Notes: a model not told the origin generated them from the sequence alone. Positions 1-6,451 are shown, numbered from the stretch's first letter. The stretch is 7,392 nt of DNA from a bacterium (GCA_016930435.1 JAFGGQ010000119.1:1-7392), one strand, 5' to 3'. Program-made: numbers and translations.

Positions 1-201
1 GATAAAACCTCTTATATTCAAATCTTTGACATAGGGGGCAGAATAGTAGCCAGCAAACCTTTAGATATTAGCGATATATTTGACAATCGTAAAATAAATT
101 TTAACTGGATACCCGACCCCTGTTTGGGTTCCGGCGTCTATTTCATTCGCGTTACATCGTATAAGTCGGTCGCTATAAGGCAGGTTATCTATTTGAAATG
201 A
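1..201 (+). CDS. C-terminal sorting-domain fragment of a probable secreted protein (partial, 5' end outside window)
   Basis: Frame 1 is open from the window edge to a TGA at 199-201, giving the last 66 residues of a larger protein. The visible pattern is SYIQIFDIGGRIVAS, a spacer, INFNW, then GSGVYFIRV and a closing basic/hydrophobic strand ending IRQVIYLK. This matches the usual layout of type IX secretion C-terminal sorting domains (TIGR04183) and the related FlgD Ig-like module: a 'vYDxxGrxV' strand, a Trp strand, 'SGvYfxrl', and a final 'xrKxxlxk' strand. In that family the domain directs export and surface attachment or release of the protein; the function of the cargo lies upstream and cannot be seen. 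It is an Ig-like beta fold with no membrane segment in the visible part. The next gene on the right runs convergently. The reading frame and domain type are well supported, but whether this organism has a type IX system is inference. Confidence 0.75.
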   Translation, partial: DKTSYIQIFDIGGRIVASKPLDISDIFDNRKINFNWIPDPCLGSGVYFIRVTSYKSVAIRQVIYLK

Positions 202-237
202 CCAATTCCCCTCGCCCTGGACTGCGTAAGCTAAATG

Positions 238-259
238 GATGATTTTCCTTTAAATCATC
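238..259. repeat. Inverted repeat, 8-bp arms with 6-bp loop
   Basis: GATGATTT at 238-245 is the perfect reverse complement of AAATCATC at 252-259, separated by 6 bp. It sits 37 bp after the stop of the left-edge gene. It could be a weak transcript-end hairpin for that gene, but the stem is AT-rich and no T tract follows. It could equally be an operator. The dyad is seen directly; the role is undecided. Confidence 0.5.
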
Positions 260-265
260 TTCAAT

Positions 266-279
266 GTGATCCGGATCAC
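266..279. promoter_or_regulatory. Perfect 14-bp palindrome resembling a CRP-family operator
   Basis: GTGATCCGGATCAC is a perfect palindrome with no loop, which favours a dimeric protein site over an RNA hairpin. Extended by one base on each side it reads TGTGA-N6-TCACG, one base from the classic CRP half-site arrangement TGTGA-N6-TCACA, and the inner TC/GA bases also agree with the E. coli CRP consensus. A TATAAT hexamer lies at 318-323. If it were a -10 box, the palindrome centre would sit near -57, close to class I activator spacing. No coding gene follows on the + strand before 4310 and none lies to the left on the - strand, so the site has no obvious client. The palindrome is certain; regulator assignment is inference. 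Confidence 0.4.
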
Positions 280-450
280 GCCCAAACTATTATCCCGTTC
301 AATGCAGTTGAATAAACTATAATGTCTGAAATATCGAAAAACAGGTTATTAGAATATAAACTTCGGAATAAAATTTGCATTTTTTTGTACATTTCGTAAT
401 ACTCATAAATACATGTTCATCAAATAGGTAACTCATATTCAGCATTATCA

Positions 451-470
451 ACTGTATTTTACGGGATTAT
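451..470. repeat. Intergenic repeat, copy 1
   Basis: ACTGTATTTTACGGGATTAT here matches 19 of 20 positions at 6452-6471. Both copies are in the same orientation and both lie in gaps between convergent genes. Part of this copy (462-471, CGGGATTATA) is also the exact reverse complement of 540-549, which spans the last codons of the neighbouring - strand gene, so a transcript of that gene running past its stop could form a long-range 10-bp stem. Function unknown. Confidence 0.5.
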
Positions 471-538
471 AGATATTCCGATTATTTCTATACGCGGGGA
501 AATTTATTGTATTATTTTCTTTATCATACGTCTTTGAT

Positions 539-1096
539 TTATAATCCCGCCCTCTCTATCCAGAAGAGCAGAAATACCAGCAGTATGCAGAATGGGACTA
601 TGATCACCCAGGGGTTGACCTTGAGCAATTCAGGGAGCGTTATCTCCCCGAAATAGCCTTTATTCAGGATGGGTTTTTGCAGTTTTTTGAACAGTCCGGC
701 AAAAAGCCCTGCGCCAATCAGTATCCCGATAACCCCGCCGATCAACGCGTCGAGGTAGCCATTCCCGACTGCTCCGGCAACGGTGCCCGGGCAGTAACCC
801 AGTGTCGCAAAGCCAATCCCGAAAAATAATCCTCCTATTACAGATATTCCTACTGAGCCAGGTTTTGGATGGAGTTTGGCCAACCCCAATCCATTTAAAA
901 AATATACCCCTATCATCCCGGTCACCACTGCGGAAAGCATTACCTTGACTACCGTGAAATCACTCAGCAACAGCTGTCCCAGGATTACATCATACTTGGT
1001 AACACCCCCTTTCTGGAGGAGGAAGCCGAAGAATATGCCCATTATCAGTCCAATGGTCAATTGGGTTTTCTTCATTCTATGTAATTTAGTAAGCAT
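539..1096 (-). CDS. YeeE/YedE-family membrane protein, C-terminal half type (DUF6691-like)
   Basis: A 185-residue integral membrane protein with several hydrophobic segments: about residues 13-29, 50-70, 80-99, 115-136 and 162-180. The hallmark is GFATLGYCPGT around Cys102, the conserved cysteine loop of the second half of YeeE/YedE (TsuA-type) proteins. In full-length TsuA, a family member of roughly 330 residues, conserved cysteines line the path by which thiosulfate is taken up. This protein is about half that size, as is the gene just upstream, so the two probably assemble as one transporter in the inner membrane. The ATG at 1096 is preceded by a strong GAGGAGGTG (1105-1113) at 8-nt spacing, and this site overlaps the TGA of the upstream gene, a sign of coupled translation. 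An in-frame Met at residue 8 lacks such a site. The fold and family are well supported; the substrate is inferred from the family and the neighbouring persulfide dioxygenase. Confidence 0.85.
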   Translation of the reverse strand: MLTKLHRMKKTQLTIGLIMGIFFGFLLQKGGVTKYDVILGQLLLSDFTVVKVMLSAVVTGMIGVYFLNGLGLAKLHPKPGSVGISVIGGLFFGIGFATLGYCPGTVAGAVGNGYLDALIGGVIGILIGAGLFAGLFKKLQKPILNKGYFGEITLPELLKVNPWVIIVPFCILLVFLLFWIERAGL

Positions 1097-1111
1097 TATC
1101 GGTTCACCTCC

Positions 1112-1633
1112 TCAGTTGCCGATCAGGTGAAAGATTAGAAATGCAGTAGCGATGCCCCCGATGAAAAAGCATATCGCGGCTATCCAGCTGGACACTGCGA
1201 GCTGAAGGGTGCCCGAGATCCCATGGCCGGAGGTACAGCCTCCTGCCCACCGTGCGCCGAACCCCATGAATATACCGCCGACCAGGGCTACTATCAATCT
1301 AAAAAACAAAGCCGATCCGAATGTATTAGCCCAGGTTGCGGGAACCCAGCTCAATTGAAAATCACCGGAGAGCATGGCGGAGATAAAGGACCCGACTATC
1401 ACTCCGGCTACCAGCATCCATTCCCAATCGATAGTTGGGGTGAACTGTTTATAGTAGTCTTTTTCCAGTACTTTCTGCCCCCTGAACAGCTTTTCGATCA
1501 TTCCGCTGGTCCGGGCAAATGCAGTGGAGCAGCCGATAGGTTTATCCGAAAGTACGAAGGCAAGCCAGCTCAGGACTCCAATGCCTATTCCGCAAATATA
1601 TGGCGACCATTGCCTCATGGTTAGCCAGTGCAT
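1112..1633 (-). CDS. YeeE/YedE-family membrane protein, N-terminal half type (thiosulfate/sulfur transport)
   Basis: A 173-residue membrane protein with hydrophobic segments near residues 11-29, 72-90, 104-126 and 142-168. Two cysteine loops mark the family: KPIGCSTAFAR with Cys35 and ARWAGGCTSGHGISG with Cys133, the latter the typical 'GGCTSGHG' signature of sulfur-transport YeeE/YedE proteins. With Cys102 of the next gene, the pair supplies three conserved cysteines, comparable with those needed for thiosulfate uptake in single-chain TsuA. The 15-bp spacing to the next gene and the shared stop/ribosome-site overlap indicate co-expression. The start at 1633 has an AAAAGGGGG site seven bases upstream, better than the Met at residue 6. 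It follows the dioxygenase/rhodanese gene by 51 bp on the same strand with no clear terminator between. Family membership is firm; direction of transport and substrate (thiosulfate, or another sulfane-sulfur compound) are not shown by the sequence. Confidence 0.88.
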   Translation of the reverse strand: MHWLTMRQWSPYICGIGIGVLSWLAFVLSDKPIGCSTAFARTSGMIEKLFRGQKVLEKDYYKQFTPTIDWEWMLVAGVIVGSFISAMLSGDFQLSWVPATWANTFGSALFFRLIVALVGGIFMGFGARWAGGCTSGHGISGTLQLAVSSWIAAICFFIGGIATAFLIFHLIGN

Positions 1634-1684
1634 AAAAAAGCCCCCTTTTCAGTTATTCGAGTTTGAAGTTCACATAATTTTCTA

Positions 1685-3091
1685 TCAACTACCTGGGCCA
1701 TGGGGCAGAACGCAAAGTCTGCATTCCTGAACATAACCGGCATTGGAGTAAGCGGTCATTCCCCCGGCAACGTTATAAAGATTATGAAAATCCCGTTGTT
1801 TCAATAGACTGGCTCCCAGGCTGGAGCGGTGCCCGGTACTGCAGACCAGCGCCATGGGCAGCTCCGGGTTCAGCTCCTGATAACGGGTTCGCAGTTCGGG
1901 GGCCGGTATGTTTATAGCCCCCTCTATGTGAAAATTATCATACTCGGTACGTGCCCTGACATCCAGAATGACCATCTCGGTGCCTTCGGTAGCCATGCGG
2001 TAGAGATCCGCTACCGATTTCTGGTGAAGGCTATCGGTGGGGAGCCCCATGGTAGCCCACAGGAACATCCCACCGTCCAGGTAACCGGTTACACGGTCAA
2101 GCCCTACTCTATGCAGCCAGACCCGGGCTTCTTCGGCTTGTTCACTATTGTATGCTACCAGCAGGATGTCCTTTTCGGGTGGCAGCACCCATCCGGCGAA
2201 GGTTGGGAGATTACCACCAAAGTCTATGTGGTAGGCATTAGGGATATGCTGGCCCCCGAAAGAGTCGTAATTCCTGACGTCCAGGATGATATTTTGAGGA
2301 TCCTCAGCTTGAGCCTGAAATTCCCGAGGCCCTAATCCTTTAAGAGCAGGCAGTTTGCTTACCAGGGTAGGGCCGTCGCGGTTAATACCGCTGCAGCGGC
2401 TGAAGTGGTCCGGCGCGCCCGGCATATTGGTAGTCAGCGAATCGATGAATCTCTCCCGGGATGATATTTTCAGGGCCTCGTTATATCGCCTTTCGTAACC
2501 GATTGTGCTTCGCCATTTGGCTCCCATAGAACGGCCGCAGAGCGATCCCGCGCCGTGTGCCGGATAAACCTCGCAAAAATCGGGTAATGCCAGGAGTTTC
2601 TTGAGATTATCGAACAATTTACCGGCTAATTCCCGCGCCCTGCCCGGAAAAAGGTCAGGTCGCCCTACATCACCTACAAATAAGGTGTCACCACAAAAAA
2701 CGCCGACCGGATCCGGTCCCCTAAAAAGGTCCTTTACAACGTATGAAATATGCTCCGGAGTATGACCACCGGTTTCCAGTATGCTGATCTCTATATCCTC
2801 TATACTAAAACTATCACCCTCCTTCAGGGAAACATGGTCAAAACGGCACTCGCCCGACTCCGGACCGTAGATCCTGGCACCCGTTATTTCTGCTAAATCC
2901 ATGTGACCGGAAATGAAATCGGCATGGAGATGCGTCTCTAAGATGTGAGTTATCTTCATTCCCAGCTCTTTGGCTGCTTCTAAATAAATATCCACATCCC
3001 TCTGGGGATCAATAATGGCGCAGCTTTTAGCGCCGGCCAGCAGGTAAGAACTATGGGCGATCTTGGGCATAAAAAAGTGTTTTACTAACAT
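1685..3091 (-). CDS. CstB-like persulfide dioxygenase fused to two rhodanese-type domains
   Basis: A 468-residue, probably cytoplasmic protein with no signal peptide. Residues 1-about 210 form an ETHE1-type metallo-beta-lactamase domain: THLHAD gives His54, His56 and Asp58; GGHTPEH gives His110; CGDTLFVGDVGRPDL gives Asp135; PAHG gives His179. By analogy with ETHE1, His54, His110 and Asp135 would bind the single iron that oxidises glutathione or other low-molecular-weight persulfides to sulfite. Residues about 260-355 form a rhodanese-like fold whose catalytic-loop region reads LVAYNSEQAEEA and lacks the cysteine, so it is probably inactive. Residues about 362-452 form a second rhodanese domain with the active loop CSTGHRS (Cys417). 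Dioxygenase, pseudorhodanese and rhodanese in this order and at this length match the architecture of CstB of Staphylococcus aureus, which converts persulfides to thiosulfate. The C-terminus carries an extra CRLC pair (Cys457, Cys460). The ATG at 3091 follows AAAGGAGG at 7-nt spacing. Two YeeE/YedE genes lie immediately downstream. Confidence 0.88.
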   Translation of the reverse strand: MLVKHFFMPKIAHSSYLLAGAKSCAIIDPQRDVDIYLEAAKELGMKITHILETHLHADFISGHMDLAEITGARIYGPESGECRFDHVSLKEGDSFSIEDIEISILETGGHTPEHISYVVKDLFRGPDPVGVFCGDTLFVGDVGRPDLFPGRARELAGKLFDNLKKLLALPDFCEVYPAHGAGSLCGRSMGAKWRSTIGYERRYNEALKISSRERFIDSLTTNMPGAPDHFSRCSGINRDGPTLVSKLPALKGLGPREFQAQAEDPQNIILDVRNYDSFGGQHIPNAYHIDFGGNLPTFAGWVLPPEKDILLVAYNSEQAEEARVWLHRVGLDRVTGYLDGGMFLWATMGLPTDSLHQKSVADLYRMATEGTEMVILDVRARTEYDNFHIEGAINIPAPELRTRYQELNPELPMALVCSTGHRSSLGASLLKQRDFHNLYNVAGGMTAYSNAGYVQECRLCVLPHGPGS

Positions 3092-3135
3092 ATTGAATCC
3101 TCCTTTAATATCAAAAAGAACTCTTTAATGTGAAT

Positions 3136-3141
3136 TGTCAA
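3136..3141 (-). promoter_or_regulatory. Candidate -35 element for the sulfur cluster
   Basis: On the - strand the 78-bp gap between the EamA gene and the CstB-like gene contains a perfect TTGACA at 3141-3136. The matching -10 position at 17-18 bp spacing reads CTTTTT, which is poor, so either an activator helps or the hexamer is a coincidence. The three sulfur genes could also be read through from the EamA gene, as no terminator is evident between them. Confidence 0.3.
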
Positions 3142-3169
3142 GTCGATTTTTTAGGATTGCCCTTAGGTT

Positions 3170-4066
3170 TCAGCCGAATGAAACCAGAACAGCACCTATA
3201 AAGGCAATCGAGATCCCCAGTATGCGGCGGTAAGTCAATTTCTCTTTCAGAAAGATAAAAGCGAGTATTACGATAAAGACATTACTGGTTTGATTCAGGA
3301 CTGATGCGACAGAAGCCTGTGTATATTTCATTCCTGCCAACCACAGCAGCATTGCTAAATAAGCCCCGATAAAGGAGCTGGATAGCATATAAGGCCAGCC
3401 TTTCCGGAGCATGATTGAACGGATGATCCGTTTTTTAGCGGGGTGACCCATGATAATCAGCACCAGAGCTATCAAACCTCCAAGCAGGCGGATCTCTGTT
3501 ACCCAGAGAAATGGCAGGCGATCCAGCAGAGGTTTGAAAATAACAACCCCCACAGCCATACAAAGCATAGCGCTGATGCCAAGCAGAAGGCCTTTGAAAA
3601 TTGTCCGCCGATCGATATTATTCTCACCCCTCTTTAGTGAAATCACCAATATAGCCGCTATTACCGCTGCGACGCCGAAGAGCTGCAGCAGGGTCAGTTG
3701 TTCTCCAAGGAAGATTACCGAAAGGGCTATGATAAAGGGACTGTAAAGGCAATTGATGATCGCGGTCAATCCCGCTCCCAAAAGGTTGAGGCATAGAAAA
3801 AAAAGAGTATCTCCCAGGCCGATCCCGATAGCTCCGCTTAACATTAACAGCAGATAGTCGCAAGCGGCGACATCCGGCCTGAATAGGGGCACTTTAAATA
3901 TCGCCAGGGTGACCAGGATCAAAACAAAAGCCAACGTATTTTTAAAAAGATTCAGTCCCAGAGGATGGACTGTCTCTCCGCTCTTGGTGAAAAGGATAAC
4001 CGCAAACGCCCAGAACGCTGCAGTTATAAGGGATAATAACTCACCAATATATGCAATATTTTCCAA
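3170..4066 (-). CDS. EamA/DMT-family transporter (10 transmembrane segments)
   Basis: A 298-residue inner-membrane protein made of two EamA repeats, the normal length and layout of the drug/metabolite transporter superfamily with about ten membrane helices. The first repeat ends with YSPFIIALSVIFLGEQLT followed by a final helix (about residues 103-143). The second ends with the equivalent NQTSNVFIVILAFIFLKEKLT and a last helix (about 258-297). The 'P/N-x(n)-FLGE/FLKE-x-LT' pattern at equivalent places is the family signature. A basic loop (about 145-156) joins the halves. Family members export or import small metabolites such as amino acids or their derivatives; the substrate here cannot be read from sequence. 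The start codon is TTG: codon 1 at 4066-4064 follows AAGGAA (4075-4080) at 8-nt spacing. The gene diverges from the kinase gene and lies 78 bp ahead of the sulfur cluster on the same strand, so a link with sulfur compounds (cysteine, thiosulfate) is possible but unproven. Confidence 0.88.
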   Translation of the reverse strand: MENIAYIGELLSLITAAFWAFAVILFTKSGETVHPLGLNLFKNTLAFVLILVTLAIFKVPLFRPDVAACDYLLLMLSGAIGIGLGDTLFFLCLNLLGAGLTAIINCLYSPFIIALSVIFLGEQLTLLQLFGVAAVIAAILVISLKRGENNIDRRTIFKGLLLGISAMLCMAVGVVIFKPLLDRLPFLWVTEIRLLGGLIALVLIIMGHPAKKRIIRSIMLRKGWPYMLSSSFIGAYLAMLLWLAGMKYTQASVASVLNQTSNVFIVILAFIFLKEKLTYRRILGISIAFIGAVLVSFG

Positions 4067-4074
4067 ATTATTAT

Positions 4075-4080
4075 TTCCTT
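4075..4080 (-). promoter_or_regulatory. Ribosome binding site that supports the TTG start of the EamA gene
   Basis: AAGGAA on the - strand ends eight bases before TTG at 4066-4064. The reading frame begins with the first membrane helix only about seven residues later, so a later start would cut into that helix. This favours TTG as the true start. Confidence 0.55.
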
Positions 4081-4114
4081 ATCGCTAAAATATTAACATA
4101 GAAAATATCAATAA

Positions 4115-4131
4115 GGAAAGGTTTGGAAAGG
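4115..4131. repeat. Short polypurine direct repeat in the divergent promoter region
   Basis: GGAAAGG occurs at 4115-4121 and again at 4125-4131, ten bases apart, i.e. one helical turn, and is followed by AAAATTTTTT. It lies between the divergent EamA and kinase genes, so it could be a tandem regulator site, or simply low-complexity sequence. No other support is visible. Confidence 0.3.
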
Positions 4132-4217
4132 AAAATTTTTTGTGTATGGAAAACAGAGTAAATTGTTCTTATGAATTTCTGTGAACATATTCTTTAATCA
4201 TCATCATCAGTTTATAC

Positions 4218-4247
4218 TTGACTTGCAGGGATTTTGGGTGATATTTT
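4218..4247 (+). promoter_or_regulatory. Candidate sigma70-type promoter of the hybrid kinase gene
   Basis: TTGACT at 4218-4223 and TATTTT at 4242-4247 are 18 bp apart, giving a predicted transcription start near 4254 and a leader of about 56 bases before the ATG at 4310. The match is reasonable but not perfect, and the region is AT-rich, so chance hexamers are likely. Confidence 0.4.
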
Positions 4248-4309
4248 AAATAGTACTATCGTTATACAATTTATTATCAATTTGAAAGTCATACTTATCA
4301 GGTGGCGAA

Positions 4310-6388
4310 ATGAAAATATGCAATATGTTTTTGCGGGATTCCCGGATGATCTGGGGGTTATTAGTGGTTTTCTTTGTTGTCCTGATCAATCCGTTATATG
4401 GACAATCACGCAGGGTGCGGTTGGGGGTTTATGAGAACGCTCCCAAGGTCTTTAAGGATGAACAGGGAAAATTCGATGGTTTATTTGTGGAGCTGATCAA
4501 AGAGATAGCAGCAGAGGAAGAATGGGAGCTGGTTTACCATTTCGGGAGCTGGTCGGAGTGCCTGGAAGGATTGGTTTCAGGAGAGATAGACCTGATGTTG
4601 GATGTTGCTTACTCCGAGGAGAGAGATCAGATCTATTCCTTTAATGAAATTCCCACGATTTACAGCTGGTTCGAGGTGTACCGTCACCCCAGGGTGGAGA
4701 TATCTACTTTTTTTGATCTCGATGGTAAGAAGGTGGCAGTGCTGGATCGATCTATTCAGCACCGGGTATTTGAAAGCAATATTACGGGGTTCGGTATTCA
4801 GTGCGAGATAATAACAACAAAGTCCTTTGACGAAGCGTTTCAATTGGTTTCCAGCGGTGTGGCGGAGGCTGTCGTCACCAACCGTTTTTTTGGTGAAAGG
4901 CATAAAGAAGCCTACAATATCAAGGGAACCGGCATTGTTTTTTACCCTACTGGTCTGCATTACGTAACTGCCAAAGGGCAGAATCTGGAACTGCTCGAGG
5001 CTATTGACCATCATCTTGGACGCTGGAAGAAGGACAAAAATTCTGTCTATTATCAATCACTTCGGCGCTGGATGGGAGAGGAACCTCCCACAGCCCTCCC
5101 CCGGCATCTTAAGGTAATATTCGGAGCAATAGGGGCTTTGCTGCTGATGGCTTTCAGTCTTTCCTACCTGTTGAAGTGGCAGGTTAACGTTCGAACCGAA
5201 GAATTAAGGGATAAGAATTATAAACTGGACCAGGCTTTAAATGAATTGAGGCAAGCCCAGGAACAGGCTATTCATCAGGAAAGGTTCCATGTGCTTGGTC
5301 AAATGGCAAGTGGAATTGCACATGATTTTAATAATATACTTACCCTTATTTTAGGATATTCTGAATTATTATTGTTAAAATTAGGGGATTCGGAGGATGA
5401 TGAACGGTATCGTAAGGACCTCCAGATGATCGGTGAGGTGGCTATGGATGGCGCCCAGTTGGTCATGCGGATGAAGGAGTTTTACCGTACTACCAAGGAG
5501 GATCATCAATCGGAACCGATCTCCATAAACGAGCAGATGCTGAACATCCTGGAGTTAGCTCAGCCCTATCTTTCTACCAAAACAAAAGTTTCGGGCATAG
5601 ATATAAAGCTAAAGAAAGATTTTCAAGGGGAAGCAATCATTGTGGGGAATCGCGCTGAGTTGCGAGAGGCTTTTTTAAATCTGGTATTTAATGCAATTGA
5701 TTCCATGCCTTATGGAGGCCAACTTACCATTAGCACCAGAACCGATGGAGACATGATCTGGGTGTCGGTGTCGGATACCGGAACCGGGATGTCCGAGGAG
5801 GTAAAAAAGAACTGCATGAAGCCCTTTTATACTACCAAGGGTTCCAAAGGTACTGGAATGGGTCTAACAATGGTATCTGCTATTGCGGAAAGACATGGGG
5901 GCCGGATCGAGATCCAATCCGAGGAAGGACAGGGCACAACTTTCACCCTGATATTCCCGGTTCAACCTCCCGGTGACCAGCAGATTGGTCAGGATAAAGC
6001 TCTTCCCCAGTATGTTATTAAGCCTCTGGATATCCTGGTGGTTGACGATGACCCCCGCTTCCTGGATGCTCTGGTACCACTGCTGGAAGTAGATGGACAT
6101 ACCGTTCATACCGCATTACGGCCCTCTGAAGCAATAGGAAAACTGCGAAATTCACAATTCGATATAATGCTTGTAGATCTGGCGATGCCGGAAATGTCGG
6201 GGATTCAGTTGATCGACATTCTAAGATCAAGAGGCTATGAAATACCGATGATCGTAGTTACCGGGACACTGGAAAAACTATCCGAGCTGGCTTCATCAAC
6301 AAAAAATGTTACCAGTGTACTAAGGAAACCAATTTCAATGCAGAGGCTCAGGGAGGTCTTTGCCAACCTTGGATTTGAGGATAAATAG
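4310..6388 (+). CDS. Hybrid sensor histidine kinase with periplasmic SBP_bac_3-type sensor and C-terminal receiver
   Basis: A 692-residue membrane-bound signalling protein. Residues 1-31 look like a signal peptide or N-terminal anchor (basic start, hydrophobic 14-29, then LYGQS). Residues about 35-257 resemble a type 3 solute-binding domain: VRLGVYENAPKVF at the start, GEIDLMLDVAYSEER and YSFNEIPTIYSWF in the middle, and LDGKKVAVLDRS opening the second lobe. A membrane helix at about 268-288 is followed by a coiled coil (about 293-325). The HisKA region holds GIAHDFNN with phospho-acceptor His338. The ATPase domain shows the N box (Asn457, Asn461), DTGTGM (489-494) and GTGMGL (514-519). The receiver (about 573-690) has Asp579/Asp580, phospho-acceptor Asp623 in DLAMPEMSG, Thr651 and Lys673. 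All catalytic residues are present. It probably senses an extracytoplasmic small molecule and passes phosphate from His338 to Asp623. The ATG follows AGGTGG (4300-4305). No output regulator or Hpt protein lies in the window, so its target is unknown. Confidence 0.92.
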   Translation: MKICNMFLRDSRMIWGLLVVFFVVLINPLYGQSRRVRLGVYENAPKVFKDEQGKFDGLFVELIKEIAAEEEWELVYHFGSWSECLEGLVSGEIDLMLDVAYSEERDQIYSFNEIPTIYSWFEVYRHPRVEISTFFDLDGKKVAVLDRSIQHRVFESNITGFGIQCEIITTKSFDEAFQLVSSGVAEAVVTNRFFGERHKEAYNIKGTGIVFYPTGLHYVTAKGQNLELLEAIDHHLGRWKKDKNSVYYQSLRRWMGEEPPTALPRHLKVIFGAIGALLLMAFSLSYLLKWQVNVRTEELRDKNYKLDQALNELRQAQEQAIHQERFHVLGQMASGIAHDFNNILTLILGYSELLLLKLGDSEDDERYRKDLQMIGEVAMDGAQLVMRMKEFYRTTKEDHQSEPISINEQMLNILELAQPYLSTKTKVSGIDIKLKKDFQGEAIIVGNRAELREAFLNLVFNAIDSMPYGGQLTISTRTDGDMIWVSVSDTGTGMSEEVKKNCMKPFYTTKGSKGTGMGLTMVSAIAERHGGRIEIQSEEGQGTTFTLIFPVQPPGDQQIGQDKALPQYVIKPLDILVVDDDPRFLDALVPLLEVDGHTVHTALRPSEAIGKLRNSQFDIMLVDLAMPEMSGIQLIDILRSRGYEIPMIVVTGTLEKLSELASSTKNVTSVLRKPISMQRLREVFANLGFEDK

Positions 6389-6451
6389 GACGATTTGAGA
6401 ACCTTAGGAATATGGGTGTAATATACTCAGCAAACCACACTATATATCGAA

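Larger units (their letters stand above)
202..538. other. AT-rich convergent intergenic gap with no convincing gene
   Basis: This 337-bp stretch lies between two gene 3' ends that face each other, so neither neighbour needs a promoter here. I see no ORF with a ribosome binding site; the longest candidate is a 25-codon ATG frame at 322-399 without one. The stretch holds an 8-bp stem dyad (238-259), a 14-bp perfect palindrome (266-279), a TATAAT hexamer (318-323), a run of seven T (380-386) preceded by a weak 5-bp stem, and a copy of a 20-bp repeat (451-470). No strong GC-rich terminator followed by a T tract is visible for either flanking gene. Confidence 0.6.

Noticed and set aside
322-399. 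A 25-codon ORF starting MSEISKNRLL on the + strand in the convergent gap
   Set aside because: There is no ribosome binding site, the ATG overlaps the TATAAT that might be a promoter, and the length is within chance for AT-rich sequence.
1223-1624. A 133-codon open frame on the + strand
   Set aside because: It is antisense to the first YeeE/YedE gene and its composition reflects the opposite strand; no family resemblance.
1829-2335. A 168-codon open frame on the + strand
   Set aside because: It lies wholly opposite the CstB-like gene, whose domains and catalytic motifs are clear; the product has no recognisable domain and no ribosome site supports it.
4198-4210. TCATCATCATCA run as a repeat element
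   Set aside because: Only about four trinucleotide units; too short to distinguish from chance in a non-coding gap.
4577-5056. A 159-codon open frame on the - strand
   Set aside because: It is antisense to the solute-binding domain of the kinase, which has a continuous and well-matched reading frame.
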